Shown piece by piece: positions 53,777 to 64,000 of a stretch of DNA of 64,000 nucleotides. The notes beneath the pieces were generated by a model. The model was not told where the DNA came from. It made no database searches and saw only the letters and a program-made list of their open reading frames with translations. The first letter of the stretch is position 1; every line of letters begins with the position of its first letter. Source of the stretch: Dendrophyllia cribrosa (Eukaryota; Cnidaria; Anthozoa; Scleractinia; Dendrophylliidae); the NCBI GenBank assembly GCA_024195265.1, contig JAJLRJ010000006.1, positions 24,259,270-24,323,269 on the forward strand, given 5' to 3'. A program made the position numbers and the translations under genes.

Positions 53777-55036
53777 CCCTATCCAGACCGGGCGGGGGGA
53801 GGCTTTTGGAGCCCGCTCGAACTTTGAAGTTGTGTCGTTTCAAAACGGTCGATGCAATGACCACCAAATTTGGTGACTTTTCCTAAAATTTATCTGGGAA
53901 CATTTTCACGTTAGCGTCCTTTGTCCACCGACATTGACGTTTCCATAGCAACCGCTTTTTGACACCTATGTTTTACAAAATTAGCATTTTTCGCTTTAAT
54001 CAAGATTATTTCAAAGATTTCTTATTGAATTAATATTTTCCACTTCATTTAGCGATAATTGATCAAATTATGTATAATTGTTTATTAATTAAGGTTAATT
54101 AACGGTAATTTTAGGAAAATGAGGAATATGAAATGTCAAAATCCAGGATGGCGGATCGAAGTTTTACTAAAGGTCGTTTCTCTCTATAATATTATTATTG
54201 GTTCATATTTGGATTGTAAAACATTTGCCCACAATAAACTAAGCTTTAGCAGTCCATTTGCTTTATTTTTCGGTGTTTTTTACCAAAATAAACGCGTTTG
54301 GACTAATTCAAGATGGCGGATCCAAGATGGCGGATCCAAGAATTTATTTCTAGTATATTACGTGTCTGTGTAATTCCATTATCTCTAAACATTTATTGTC
54401 AAAATATCATAAAAATATCCTTTTCACTTGAGAAAGCTTTTTTAAATTCATTACGTACATGAAAAGCCATCATTTGCAAAGATAACTGTTCCAGCTTTTA
54501 AGAACATGTACACATCACTTCTATGACGTCACACGCTGTTACCATAGCAACAAAGTGTACGAATTCATTTACTTTTACTCCTGCATCAATATGTGAAAGT
54601 TTGGTATGAACACTACCGTTTGTTTCAGAGATATGCCTTATAGAACGTTTCAGTTGGTTATTTCATTGTATATGACGTCATAATGACGTCACTGTTATTG
54701 TCAACAACACCAAAAGTGTTAGTAAACGTAAGACTTTCATCAAATAGGTAGCTGTTAAAGTCTTGTTGCTATATGTTCAGAATTGAGAAAATATTGATGA
54801 AAGACTGTTTCAGCCAATAAAATCGACTATATGACGTCATAATGACGTCACGTTACGTCATTATGACACCAAAGTATCTGTAGTTACTAGAATTCATGAC
54901 AACATTATCCTGTGTAAATTTGGTGGCCATAGCATAAGCGGTTTCAAAGTTACATGGGGGGGGGGGGGGGGGGGGGGGCTTCTGGAGCCCCCGCCCCCGG
55001 TCCCAGACGGTCAAAAAAAGCCCGGTCTGGATAGGG
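53777..55036. mobile_element. TTAA-flanked DNA element (piggyBac-type target), 1,260 bp, non-coding
   Basis: Ends are CCCTATCCAGACCGGGC and GCCCGGTCTGGATAGGG, perfect inverted repeats, with TTAA at 53,773 and 55,037. The empty site (CATTAAACATACC) is seen at about 45,475. Next to the ends are G-rich runs, including a G stretch at about 54,957-54,978. The interior has five TGACGTCA motifs and no transposase. Confidence 0.88.
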
Positions 55037-55040
55037 TTAA

Positions 55041-55594
55041 AGTGCCCCTGTGATCAAATTTTTGATTTTCATTTTTTTACATTTTCGTGTACTGTTACAC
55101 TTTCTTACTCATCTTGCCAAATTGCAATTCATTACGAACATCAGAAGTCATTTTATTTTAACATTTTTTTCCGAGAATTTACGGCCGCCATTAATCAACC
55201 TTGTTCCAAGGCTTGGTTGCGAATGGAAGAAAGTGACGTCAAAGACTCAAACATACCTCACGGGTTGAAATTATAATAACAATCAGCATAGAAAATTGCA
55301 CGAAGAACAATTCCAAAGTTTTTGTTGCTTTTCGCGTGATTTTCAATACTTATTGTTATTACAATTTCAACCCGTGAGGTATGTTTGAGTCTTTGACGTC
55401 ACTTTCCCCCATTTGCAACCAAGCCTTGGAACAAGGTTGATTAATGGCGGCCGTAAATTCTCGGAAATAAATGTTAACATAAAATGACTTCTGATGTTCG
55501 TAATGAATTGCAATTTGGCAAGATAAGTAAGAAAGTCTAATTGTACACGAAAATGTAAAAAAAATGAAAATCAAAAATTTGATCACAGGGGCAC
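55041..55594. mobile_element. Foldback MITE copy 1, TTAA target
   Basis: 554 bp made of two ~240-bp arms. The left begins AGTGCCCCTGTGATCAAATT and the right ends AATTTGATCACAGGGGCACT; TTAA flanks it at 55,037-55,040 and 55,595-55,598. Arms contain GGCCGCCATTAATCAACC and CCTCACGGGTTGAAAT. It has no coding capacity. Two other copies follow at 58.5 and 60.0 kb. Confidence 0.9.
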
Positions 55595-56598
55595 TTTAAA
55601 CATACCAACAGACAGACAGTAAAAGCATATAATCATGCAATGATATCATCGGTCAAATGAATAAAAAATTCGACAAGTATGGCTTGTCTTCGGACTTTAG
55701 CTTCTTTGAAATAGGTACGTTTCCATATTGTCACAAAGCTAAGTAGGGTTCATGTATGTGCATTTTACTCTTTCACGTTCAAAGTTGGTTTCAAGTGCCC
55801 TCGTGTGAAAACACCAATTAGGGTGATGATTCTAAGCACATACTAAGTGACCACGTAAACGTGTCTATTTCAAAGGAGCCGATGTTTTACCTCTAATAGA
55901 TAGCCTGTGATGTGCTCTACATAATAAAGTAAATACACCTTTTGCCATTCATTACCGCAAAATATAAAATCATTTTAGCCAAACTTATGAACATATGCGC
56001 CAATATACGTTCATTCAAGTGAATGTTCAGTCATTTGAACTAAAATAACATTCATTAACGATTTTTACATAATCAAGTGCATTCAATTGCATTTTTCGGA
56101 CAATCATTAGCGCGATTAGACATTCACGGATGAGAAATAGACTTTCATTTGCGCGTTGATGCATTTCAATAACATCAACGCAAAATCAATTGCACGATTG
56201 GTCAATCAATAACGTGGATGTGAAATTTATTAACATTTTTATTGCAACTAGTGCAAACAATAGCATTTATAGGCAATCATTTGAGTGCTTCTTACAAACG
56301 TTACCGCGTCCGTACAAACAACTGCACGTTCATGACATCCAATTGCCAAAAATCTATTTTCAATCACAAAAAAGCTTTTTCATCGGAATTTTCACATAGT
56401 TTTTTTGTACGAATTCTTGACAGGACAACTGCTGAGTGAAAGGTGAGCCCATTTATGGGCGAAATCGTCATTGTGACGGTACGATTTCGACCACGCTGCC
56501 CCCACACTTGCCTGTAAGCCTTTCTCCCAGCCTCGCTTTCCCGAGATTTCGTGCCGTCCATATGTTATACCCACATTTGTCTATAAAAATGCAATGGT

Positions 56599-56802
56599 TT
56601 ACACTACGCCATGCGCCATAAACCAGGTAGCGTAATCTACCCGTTTCTGCAGTACGTCTGGTCTGTTTCCTTCGGCGGGGAGTGGTCTGACAAGCTTCAC
56701 TCGGTACAATATCCCGTCCAGCATCCTCGCCACCGTCCGATCGTGGACCTCAGGTTTGCCAGGGAGACGCGCTCGGAGCTGTCTATTAGAGTTGTTCCGC
56801 AC
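56599..56802 (-). pseudogene. IS630/Tc1-like transposase fragment
   Basis: The minus-strand frame reads QLRARLPGKPEVHDRTVARM, then LDGILYRVKLVRPLPAEGNR and DYATWFMAHGV. This corresponds to the HTH-to-DDE linker of IS630-like transposases (R-L-P-x(2)P, T-V-x(2)LDG, P-x(2)RN, R-x-DYA-x-W). The catalytic DDE part is not seen; the region left of 56,599 (56,430-56,600) does not continue it. A non-functional remnant. Confidence 0.6.
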
Positions 56803-57583
56803 AAGAGCGTTGCGTATGCAAATATCAAACTACTTATGTTGGACATGCAAATAACAATAACAGAAATGCACGCACCGCCTCATAATAGCTATTGACTAAA
56901 CAACTGCTTCGTGGTTGTTATTTTGATTTAATTATCAGAGCTGTTTGTTTTTGCAACCTCCTAAAGTAATCCCTGAAACAAAGTAATTCTGCGCTCTGTT
57001 AAAAAGGTACAAACTTTTATTACACTTGGTAGTAACTTCGCAACAATATAAATAACAATGAACAGAAAACTAATTTGTATTTCTGTGATTTTATTTTAGA
57101 TTTTCAATAAGCATGACATATCATTTCGATGGACAAAATTTATTTCTATTATCATCTTATCATAATGTAGCTCAGTTCGATTCCCAGTGCATTCTACATG
57201 TCATCCAGTTTTCTCTCTAATTTGTCAAGAATACTTGACATTTTCTCTATCCCCTCGAGCGCTTTCGTACACATCTTCGTGTGCGTCGTCTGCGCTTCCA
57301 TCCAGGCGGTGCGTGCATTTCACGTCTGTTATTGTTATTTGCATGTCCAACGTAAGTAGTTTGATATTTGCATACGCAACGTTTTTGTGCGGAACAACTC
57401 TATTGATTTGCTCGAGAGTAAATTTAAGGTGAGAAAATGGTTGGATAACCTCATGTCAAGAATTCGTACAAAAAAACTATGTGAAAATTCCGATGAAAAA
57501 GCTTTTTTGTGATTGAAAATAGATTTTTGGCAATTGAATGTCATGAACGTGCAAATGTTTGTACGGACGCGGTAACGTTTGTA

Positions 57584-57767
57584 TACCATGCGCGATTTAG
57601 GGGTAACACTTATTCTTTTGTTAAAACAATAGAATATTAGAGCACAAAAGAACGACAATACAATAGAATACAATACCATAGAATATATTAGAATACATAA
57701 TTTTACCTAATACAATGAATGTGTACAATGTACAATAGAGCTAACACCCTAAATCGGGCATCATATG
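57584..57767. mobile_element. 184-bp element nested in the right arm, 10-bp TSD
   Basis: AACGTTTGTA flanks it at 57,574-57,583 and 57,768-57,777. The left arm of the host transposon (about 56,290-56,310) has the uninterrupted sequence. Inner ends show ATTTAGGGGTAAC/ACCCTAAAT inversion. The TSD size fits a MULE-type MITE. Confidence 0.85.
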
Positions 57768-58519
57768 AACGTTTGTAAGGAGCACTCAAATGATTGTCTA
57801 TAAATGCTATTGTTTGCACTAGTTGTAATAAAAATGTTAATAAATTTCACATCCACGTTATTGATTGACCAATCGTGCAATTGATTTTGCGTTGATGTTA
57901 TTGAAATGCATCAAACGCGCAAATGAAAATCTATTTCTCATCCGTGAATGTCTAATCGCGCTAATGATTGTCCGAAAAATGCAATTGAATGCACTTGATT
58001 ATGTAAAAATCGTTAATGAATGTTGTTTTAGTTCAAATGACTGAACATTCACTTGAATGAACGTATATTGGCGCATATGTTCATAAGTTTGGCTAAAATG
58101 ATTGTATATTTTGCGGTAATGAATGGCAAAAGGTGTATAATGGGTTTCAAATAGGTTTCAGCTCTGCTGGGTGTGCGTTACGTCATCCAAAATGGTCGCC
58201 AAAATAGCCGCCATCTTGGATTTTACCTAAAATTCGAATCTAACGGGAAAACGCGGAAATTGCAAATATCTTTTGCAACAGTCATTTTGTTACTTTTGGT
58301 AGCGTTTTATGTTTTTTTTACCGCAAAAAGGTGAAAAACACGCATTGTTATTCTAAAATGGTTTGACCTCATGCTACTTATCACATCATATCTCGTTACC
58401 ATAGCAAACGATTATCGCAAAACTTTAACATAATGTGTCTCAAGGTTTTACAAATAGCTACTGAAGATAGCATGTGCAAAAAACAAATGCTCTTGAAAAA
58501 AAATCGGAGAAAACCTTAA

Positions 58520-59072
58520 AGTGCTACTGCGATCAAATTTTTGATTTCCTTTTTTTACATCTTCGTGTACAATTATACTTTCTTACTCGCCTTGCCAAAT
58601 TTCAATCCATTACGAACATCAGAAGTCATTTTATTTTAACATTTATGTTCGAGAATTTACGGCCGCCATTAATCAACCGTGTTCCATGCTTGGTTGCGAA
58701 AGGGATAAAGTGACGTCAAAGGCTCAAACATACCTCACGGGTTGAAATTATAATAACAATAAGTATTGAAAATCACGCGAAAACGCAACAAAAACATTGG
58801 ACTTGTTCTTCGTGCAATTTTCTATGCTCATTGTTATTATAATTTAAACCCGTGAGGTATGTTTGAGCCTTTGACGTCACTTTATCCTATTCGCAACCAG
58901 GCCTTGGAACAAGGTTGATTAATGGCGGCCGTAAATTCTCGGACATAAATGTTTAAATAAAATGACTTCTGATGTTCGTAACGGATTGAAATTTGGCAAG
59001 ATAAGTAAGAAAGTCTAATTGTACACGAAGATGTAAAAATATGAAAATCAAAAATTTGATCGCAGTAGCACT
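58520..59072. mobile_element. Foldback MITE copy 2, TTAA target
   Basis: Same family as copy 1; ends AGTGCTACTGCGATCAAATT and inverse. TTAA at 58,516-58,519 and 59,073-59,076. The flanking DNA (to AGCCCAGGCACAATAGGG and TTAA at 59,427) resembles the right end of the 53.8-kb TTAA element, so this copy probably sits inside a relative of it. Confidence 0.85.
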
Positions 59073-59479
59073 TTAAGGGGGTGGCATCAAAGTTATGTTC
59101 TCTATGTTTTATAAAATTTGCATTTCGTTTACCTTCTTAATGAAAAAAACCTACGTTTGTCGTCATAGCCTTTACATTTGTGTGTCATTGATTATTTTGG
59201 GATCAATTTGGATGGTTTTAAGAGGTTTTGGAGAGGTCCAGAAATCCAGAAATCCAAGATGGTGAATCCAAAATGGCGGCCGTGCAGAACTTATTACGTA
59301 ATTCCTACGTCATATGACGCATCGTCCCATTTTAAGTTAGGCAAAGGAAACAGTTTTGGACGTATCATGTACCCTCTAGGTTTCATCGCTCAGGAACTAA
59401 TTAAAAAAAGCCCAGGCACAATAGGGTTAAGACAAAATATCTGTGGAAGTCTTCGACAGTTGTTTTGAAATCTTCGAGC

Positions 59480-59975
59480 TGTCTTCCAAATTTTCGGAAT
59501 TCTTCAGTAGGACAAATTTTTATTTAGGAAATCTACCAAAGGTTATCTTTAACATTTTTGAAAATCTTCGGAAGTCGTCGAGGCGTGTTTCATAGTCTTC
59601 GGATTATTTTCAGAAATCTTCTCGGATTTTTGTTAGTTTTCTAGTGATGTCCTTGATTTTTTAGAAGTCCACTATAGAACTCAAGCATTTTTCAATGTTC
59701 TTTGTCAAACCCATAAACATCCCTAAGTCACAAAGATAATTTTTTATATTTTGTCTGAATGAAATGATGGAAACGGAGAAACAGCGAATTTCTCAACTGG
59801 ATAGCATTAAAATAGCATTAAAAACGTTCATGGTATAACACTAATATACATTTTCATTCTTATTCATTTCTATTTTAATGTTAGCTTAATAGAAGGCCTC
59901 TGTCTCCAGTTAACTTTCCTTAGTACTGAGTTTCAACCACAAGCAACTAACAATGAACAATTCTACTTCCATTTT
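59480..59975 (+). pseudogene. Truncated GPCR copy: upstream region, UTR and first codons only
   Basis: It matches 62,080-62,580 upstream of GPCR 2: TCTGTGGAAGTCTTCGACAG, GTTTTCTAGTGATGTCC, an intron end TTTTAATGTTAG (59,884), TCCTTAGTACTGAGTTTCA and the start ATGAACAATTCTAC at about 59,952. Similarity ends after about five codons (MNNST); the rest of the receptor is missing, and a half foldback MITE follows. It is a third receptor of the array cut down to its 5' end. Confidence 0.8.
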
Positions 59976-60022
59976 GTACTCACGACACACACCTATCCTA
60001 AATTGACGTGAATTTACGTGAC

Positions 60023-60248
60023 GTGGGGTATGTTTGAGTTTTTGACGTCACTTTTTCCATTCGCAACCAAGCCTTGGAACAAGGTTGATTAATGGAGGCC
60101 GTAAATTCTCGAAAATAAATGTTAAAATAAAATGACTTCTGATGTTCGTAATGGATTGAAATTTGGCAAGATGAGTAAGAAAGTCTAATTGTACACGAAA
60201 ATGTAAAAAACTGATAATCAAAAATTTGATCATACCTGTAGGGGCACT
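60023..60248. mobile_element. Foldback MITE, half copy 3
   Basis: Only the right arm is present, from GGGTATGTTTGAGTTTTTGA to GGGGCACT, followed by TTAA at 60,249-60,252. It lacks the left arm, so it is probably a deletion junction together with the lost receptor body. Confidence 0.8.
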
Positions 60249-60360
60249 TTAATCCTTTCACCACATGCACAGTTCATATGAATTTATTTTCATATACACA
60301 TTTATAATAATATTGCTAAAAATAAAAAAAATTAAAAATTTTCATTATCAAAAAAACATA

Positions 60361-61600
60361 TCATCGCAAAAAGGTGATTTCAATATCCATTTTAATATAC
60401 ATGTATACAATAAAAATATGTGCATTTATAAAAATAGATGTGATGTGGTTGATTCACAATATTAAAGTTCAATATTGTTACTTTCTGCTGAGTATGTGGT
60501 GCATGGTCAGAAATATTTGAACACTAAACCAAGCAACCAACCGAATACATTTTTCTCAACAAAACTAAACTGTGACGACGAAAAAAATAAAGATCAGAAC
60601 CTAACCAGCCAAAATATCATTTGTTTGATCGGAATAGAATGGTGCCCTAACTGTGAACGGTAAATACCATCGCCGGAGGAAATAAAAAGTTAAAATTTAG
60701 GATAAGATTTTTATGACGCAGAAACAGACGTAGTTGAATTGAAACTGATATTGATAATTATTTGGGCTGTAAAAATAACTCGCACGTGCATGAATCATTT
60801 TTATGTTCATTTTCTCGGAAATATAGATATGGAGGCACGACTGAAGGGCAGAAACGCACCAGGTTAAAACTGCGGATGATACACCATGTAAAGATGAATT
60901 GTAAAAGGCGACGTGCTTGGAACTTATACTGCTGCCAGTGGGAAACTGTTATAATTATAATATTGTTTTTTGTTTAGTTAGCTGTGGAAACGGTGATAGC
61001 GTGCAGTGAGCGGATGTTTACGTCACGCACGGCAAGCAAAATATCAGTGAATACTGATGAAAATACTTGTTAACAGTAATACAAGTTTACTCGGCGTGTA
61101 CCAGAAAGACGTTGAAGGCCTGTGGGCAAGTTATTGAGTTTTACAGTGCCTAAAACAAGTTATAACTCGGTTAGCTTCAAGCAAAGAAATCAAGCTATAT
61201 AAAGGACACATACACAGTTTTCAGTGAAGTGGAACTCCAGGTAAGATTATCGACATTATGTTATTTATCATGTGCCAAGATTTGCTGAAATAATTTCCAG
61301 TCTGTAAGTTTTGAAAAAGAGAAGGGAATTCAAAGCAAATGGTAAAATCATTTTACCCCGTCCTCGCCCAGGTTCTTTATGCATAGCGAGTAACAATTTA
61401 GAGCCATTAAGCAATTGATTTGGAAGCTATGAGAAAGTGATGTCGTATAAATGTGACTTTTCAAATGAACGAGCAGAAAGCGAATACTATATGGATTAGA
61501 TGGACAACTTGTGGTGCTCTTCGATGTACTTATACTTCCTTCACATTAAACATAACGACAGACAGTAAAAGCATACATTCATACTATAATATAATCGAAA
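60361..61600. repeat. Receptor-array upstream repeat, copy belonging to GPCR 2
   Basis: It matches 46,034-47,155 and 52,747-53,750. The segment from GTGATAGCGTGCAGTGAGCG to CAAGTTATTGAGTTTTACAG is nearly identical to 46,720-46,880, closer than to the middle copy. The stretch 61,600-62,070 holds nothing recognisable. Confidence 0.8.
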
Positions 61601-62565
61601 TATTAAGGACTCATGCCATCACCTCAGACATAAAGCTATTGAAAATAAAATCACGAGGTAATATCCACTGAAGCGAGGCATCTCTTTACAATGAAACGAA
61701 CTTGACGTCAAGCGTTTCGAGTTTTCACTTCAACTAAATTAAGCTTTGTAGCAACATTACGTGGCAAAAACTCGGCACAAATTCCTGGGTACAAGGGATA
61801 ATGAACAGATTTCGTCAGGTTTTAATGAGCTAGATGTTTGTGGTGTAAAAATACTCTTAATGTATATGCTAATAAAAAAATAAGACATTCTTGCTTGTCC
61901 CAATAAGAATGGACAAGACCACCACCAATCCTGCTAGACACAACTAAAAAGATCAAGAATTTCGCAATAAGAATCAACAACCGTTTGAGAGCGATTGCAA
62001 ATAAGAATTTTACACTGCAAGAAGTGATCAATATTTGAATATTTGGTTAAAATTTCAAACGTTTTAAGCAAAAGAATATCTGTGGACGTCTTTGACAGTT
62101 TTTTTGAAATCTTCCAGCTGTCTTCCAAATTTTCGGAAGTCTGAGAACAAAGTTTGATTAAAGAAATCTAATAAAGTTTTTCTTTAATATTTTCGAAAAT
62201 GTTCGGATGTCTTTGGGACGTGTTCCAGAGGAATAGTTGGGAAATAGTCTTCTCAGGCTTTGTAAGTTTTCTAGTGATGTCCAAGATAGAACTTCTGATC
62301 GGCATTTTTCGGACGGTGTTCTTTGTCAAACATCCCTAAGTCATGCATGTTTAGTCTGAATTAATGTTGGAGACGGAGACTTGAAAGCAGTGAATTACTC
62401 AACTGGATCAACGTGTGACTAAAATAGCATTCAACACTTTCATGATATAACACTTATATACATTACATTATTCCTTTTTTTTTTTGTTTTAGCTCTAATC
62501 AGTAAAAGGACATTGTCTCCAGTTAACTTTTCTTAGTACTGAGTTCCAGCTAGAAGCAAGTGATA

Positions 62566-63603
62566 ATGAACAATTCCACGTTAGTTCCGTTCACTTCTTC
62601 ATCTGCTAGCTGCTCTTCGTTGGTCTCCACAATGTTTACATCGATTCTTGCTGTGATAAGTTCAGTGGCGTTTATCGGGAATATCTTGGTTGTTACAACC
62701 TTCATAAAGACCCCCAGCTTACGGACAAGCACCAACTACTACATCGTAAACATGGCTGTCTCCGACCTCTTCGGACCGTTGTTCAGTTGGCCACTGTATG
62801 TCAGTGAAGGAATGCAGACACCTAACATCTTCATTAATGACCCTTGGGCTTCAGTTGCATGTAAACTGGGAATGTATTTCAGAGCTGTGTCACAGATTGT
62901 TTCGGTTCTGAGTCTGGTGCTAATTGCTTTGGACAGATTTGTCGCTATTGTTTTTCCCTTGAAAGTGGATATAATGAGTGTGAAAATTCGGGTGATTTTT
63001 TTGTCATTATCTTGGTTAATTCCCATACTTTATGTTTTGCCTTACGCCCTGTTTGCCAAGCAAACCAAATTAGCAATAGAGGGTCTGACCCTCTGCAGGG
63101 TCATGGTGAGTGATTTAACTTTAACAGGTGTCCATGCAACTGGGATCACTTTGTTTTACTTTATACCCCTTATCACGAACATAGTTCTGTACACTGTCAT
63201 TATGAGAACTTTGAAAAAGAGACCAAAGCAGAGCGGTTTGCAACCAAACCATGAAAATCGCACCCAGCTGAATCAAAAGGTCCTCAAAATCTTGATATCG
63301 ATCGTCACTGCCTTCTTCGTGTGCTGGACCCCACTTTGCATTTACCTTTTTCTTCGAAAATTTTACCCAGCCCTTTTCCCAAACGACAAATGTTTAATAA
63401 TTTCTGGTTTTACTTTCTATGTTTTTCCTTCCTTAAGTACAGCGGTTAACCCTGTTATTCTTTTCGCGTTTAGCACAAACTACAAAGACGCCTTTAAAAG
63501 TCTCTGCTCGCAAGTGTTTTCTCTATGTAAATGTGGATTTAATGCGAGTAAGCCGAACAGTCAGCCCAGCACTCAAGAAATGACACCTGAAACTAAATTA
63601 TAG
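62566..63603 (+). CDS. Class A (rhodopsin-family) GPCR 2, neuropeptide-receptor-like
   Basis: 345 residues from the ATG that aligns with GPCR 1; a GTG two codons earlier is not used. Same landmarks: FIGNILVV in TM1, NMAVSDLFG in TM2 (Asp), DRFVAIVFPL after TM3, Cys in ECL2 (TLCRV), CWTPLCIY in TM6, and NPVILF in TM7 with the Tyr replaced. The tail again has CKCGF. Compared with GPCR 1 it lacks one residue in ECL1 (LFGPLFSW) and differs most in ECL2, TM5 and ECL3, the ligand-facing parts. An acceptor TTTTGTTTTAG ends at 62,492, as in GPCR 1, so the non-coding upstream exon is shared in structure. Confidence 0.93.
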   Translation: MNNSTLVPFTSSSASCSSLVSTMFTSILAVISSVAFIGNILVVTTFIKTPSLRTSTNYYIVNMAVSDLFGPLFSWPLYVSEGMQTPNIFINDPWASVACKLGMYFRAVSQIVSVLSLVLIALDRFVAIVFPLKVDIMSVKIRVIFLSLSWLIPILYVLPYALFAKQTKLAIEGLTLCRVMVSDLTLTGVHATGITLFYFIPLITNIVLYTVIMRTLKKRPKQSGLQPNHENRTQLNQKVLKILISIVTAFFVCWTPLCIYLFLRKFYPALFPNDKCLIISGFTFYVFPSLSTAVNPVILFAFSTNYKDAFKSLCSQVFSLCKCGFNASKPNSQPSTQEMTPETKL

Positions 63604-64000
63604 ATTACATTTGTTTACTCTTGAAGGACCAGGAAATTGATTATGACTTTAAGTGAAGTCCCGATTACGCTCACTCAAAGACTTACCAGCGTGTTCGAGT
63701 AAAAAAGATGCAGTTCAGCTCCAGTAAAGCTAGTATTGATTTTAGTCAGTAAACGGGGTTAGGTGTTGACTTATAGTAATTCGCATACAACAGGAGTACT
63801 CAACCAATCTCTTCGGAAGACTTTAGTCATCTAAAACATTGATTTCGTAATAAATTAGATTAAGAACTAAAGTTTTCATAAGTAAAATGTGGACTCAGTC
63901 TTTCGTACCATCGGAAAATTTAACGCCTTTTGATTTCATAGGGGTAAAATAATGTCGTTTTGGGTACGAAATAAGGCCAGCTAGGATTTTGGGAAAAGTG
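63604..64000. other. 3' flank of GPCR 2
   Basis: No gene or repeat was recognised; the 3' UTR must lie here, and no clear polyadenylation signal was chosen. Confidence 0.4.

Larger units (their letters stand above)
55936..58135 (-). mobile_element. 2.2-kb TA-flanked transposon with ~490-bp inverted repeats
   Basis: The left arm begins CACCTTTTGCCATTCATTAC and the right ends GTAATGAATGGCAAAAGGTG; the arms match to about 56,430 and from about 57,450. TA is duplicated (55,934-55,935 and 58,136-58,137). The paralogous upstream repeat at about 45,811 shows the empty site AGTAAATATAATGGG. The centre carries a transposase remnant of IS630/Tc1-type. Very long arms are unusual for Tc1/mariner. Confidence 0.88.

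Noticed and set aside
56611..56895. 94-codon plus-strand ORF
   Set aside because: Antisense of the IS630-like transposase fragment.

Overview
The window is nuclear DNA of an animal, most likely an anthozoan cnidarian and plausibly a stony coral. This rests on an intron-containing TECPR2 orthologue, tandem intronless-type rhodopsin-family receptors, AT-rich sequence, and a very dense mix of mobile elements (PAT/DIRS-like, Penelope-like, pogo, TTAA-inserting, hAT and Tc1/mariner-like, many foldback MITEs). The taxon is an inference; no marker gene settles it.

Left part (1-9,000): five exons on the minus strand encode the N-terminal WD40 half of a TECPR2 orthologue. The gene continues beyond the left edge. 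Its introns carry a ~107-bp satellite, microsatellites and small palindromic repeats. From 9 to 15.6 kb there are nested transposon remains, including two Penelope-like fragments with GIY-YIG endonuclease remnants.

15.9-21.25 kb: a 5.3-kb decayed PAT-like (DIRS-superfamily) retrotransposon on the minus strand: gag with a CCHC knuckle, reverse transcriptase, RNase H and tyrosine recombinase. Its termini form the split direct repeat layout A1-ORFs-B1-A2-B2.

21.7-34.5 kb: MITEs, a ~50-bp minisatellite, and a segmental duplication (24.42-26.57 kb versus 27.86-32.02 kb). The duplication carries a small His-rich ORF with a signal peptide, a CRE+TATA promoter-like block and a 40-bp minisatellite present in 4 versus 8 units. 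A ~450-bp tandem duplication follows, one copy of which is interrupted by a 1,060-bp hAT-like element. A 5'-truncated LINE lies at 34.7-35.8 kb.

37.8-43.7 kb: a 5,866-bp pogo-type DNA transposon with TA target duplication. On its minus strand it carries a DD35D transposase, an overlapping coiled-coil/PHD-finger ORF, and a spliced accessory gene with a HIRAN-like domain. It is the best candidate for something little described.

45-64 kb: a plus-strand array of class A GPCR genes. Two intact receptors (49,125-50,180 and 62,566-63,603) and a third copy reduced to its 5' end (59.5-59.98 kb) sit in repeated blocks of upstream sequence. Comparing paralogous blocks exposes empty sites for several insertions: two TTAA elements inserted side by side, a 2.2-kb TA-flanked element with ~490-bp inverted repeats (itself hit by a 184-bp element), and an interstitial TTAGGG tract. 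The two GPCRs and TECPR2 are the host genes; nearly all other coding sequence belongs to mobile elements.
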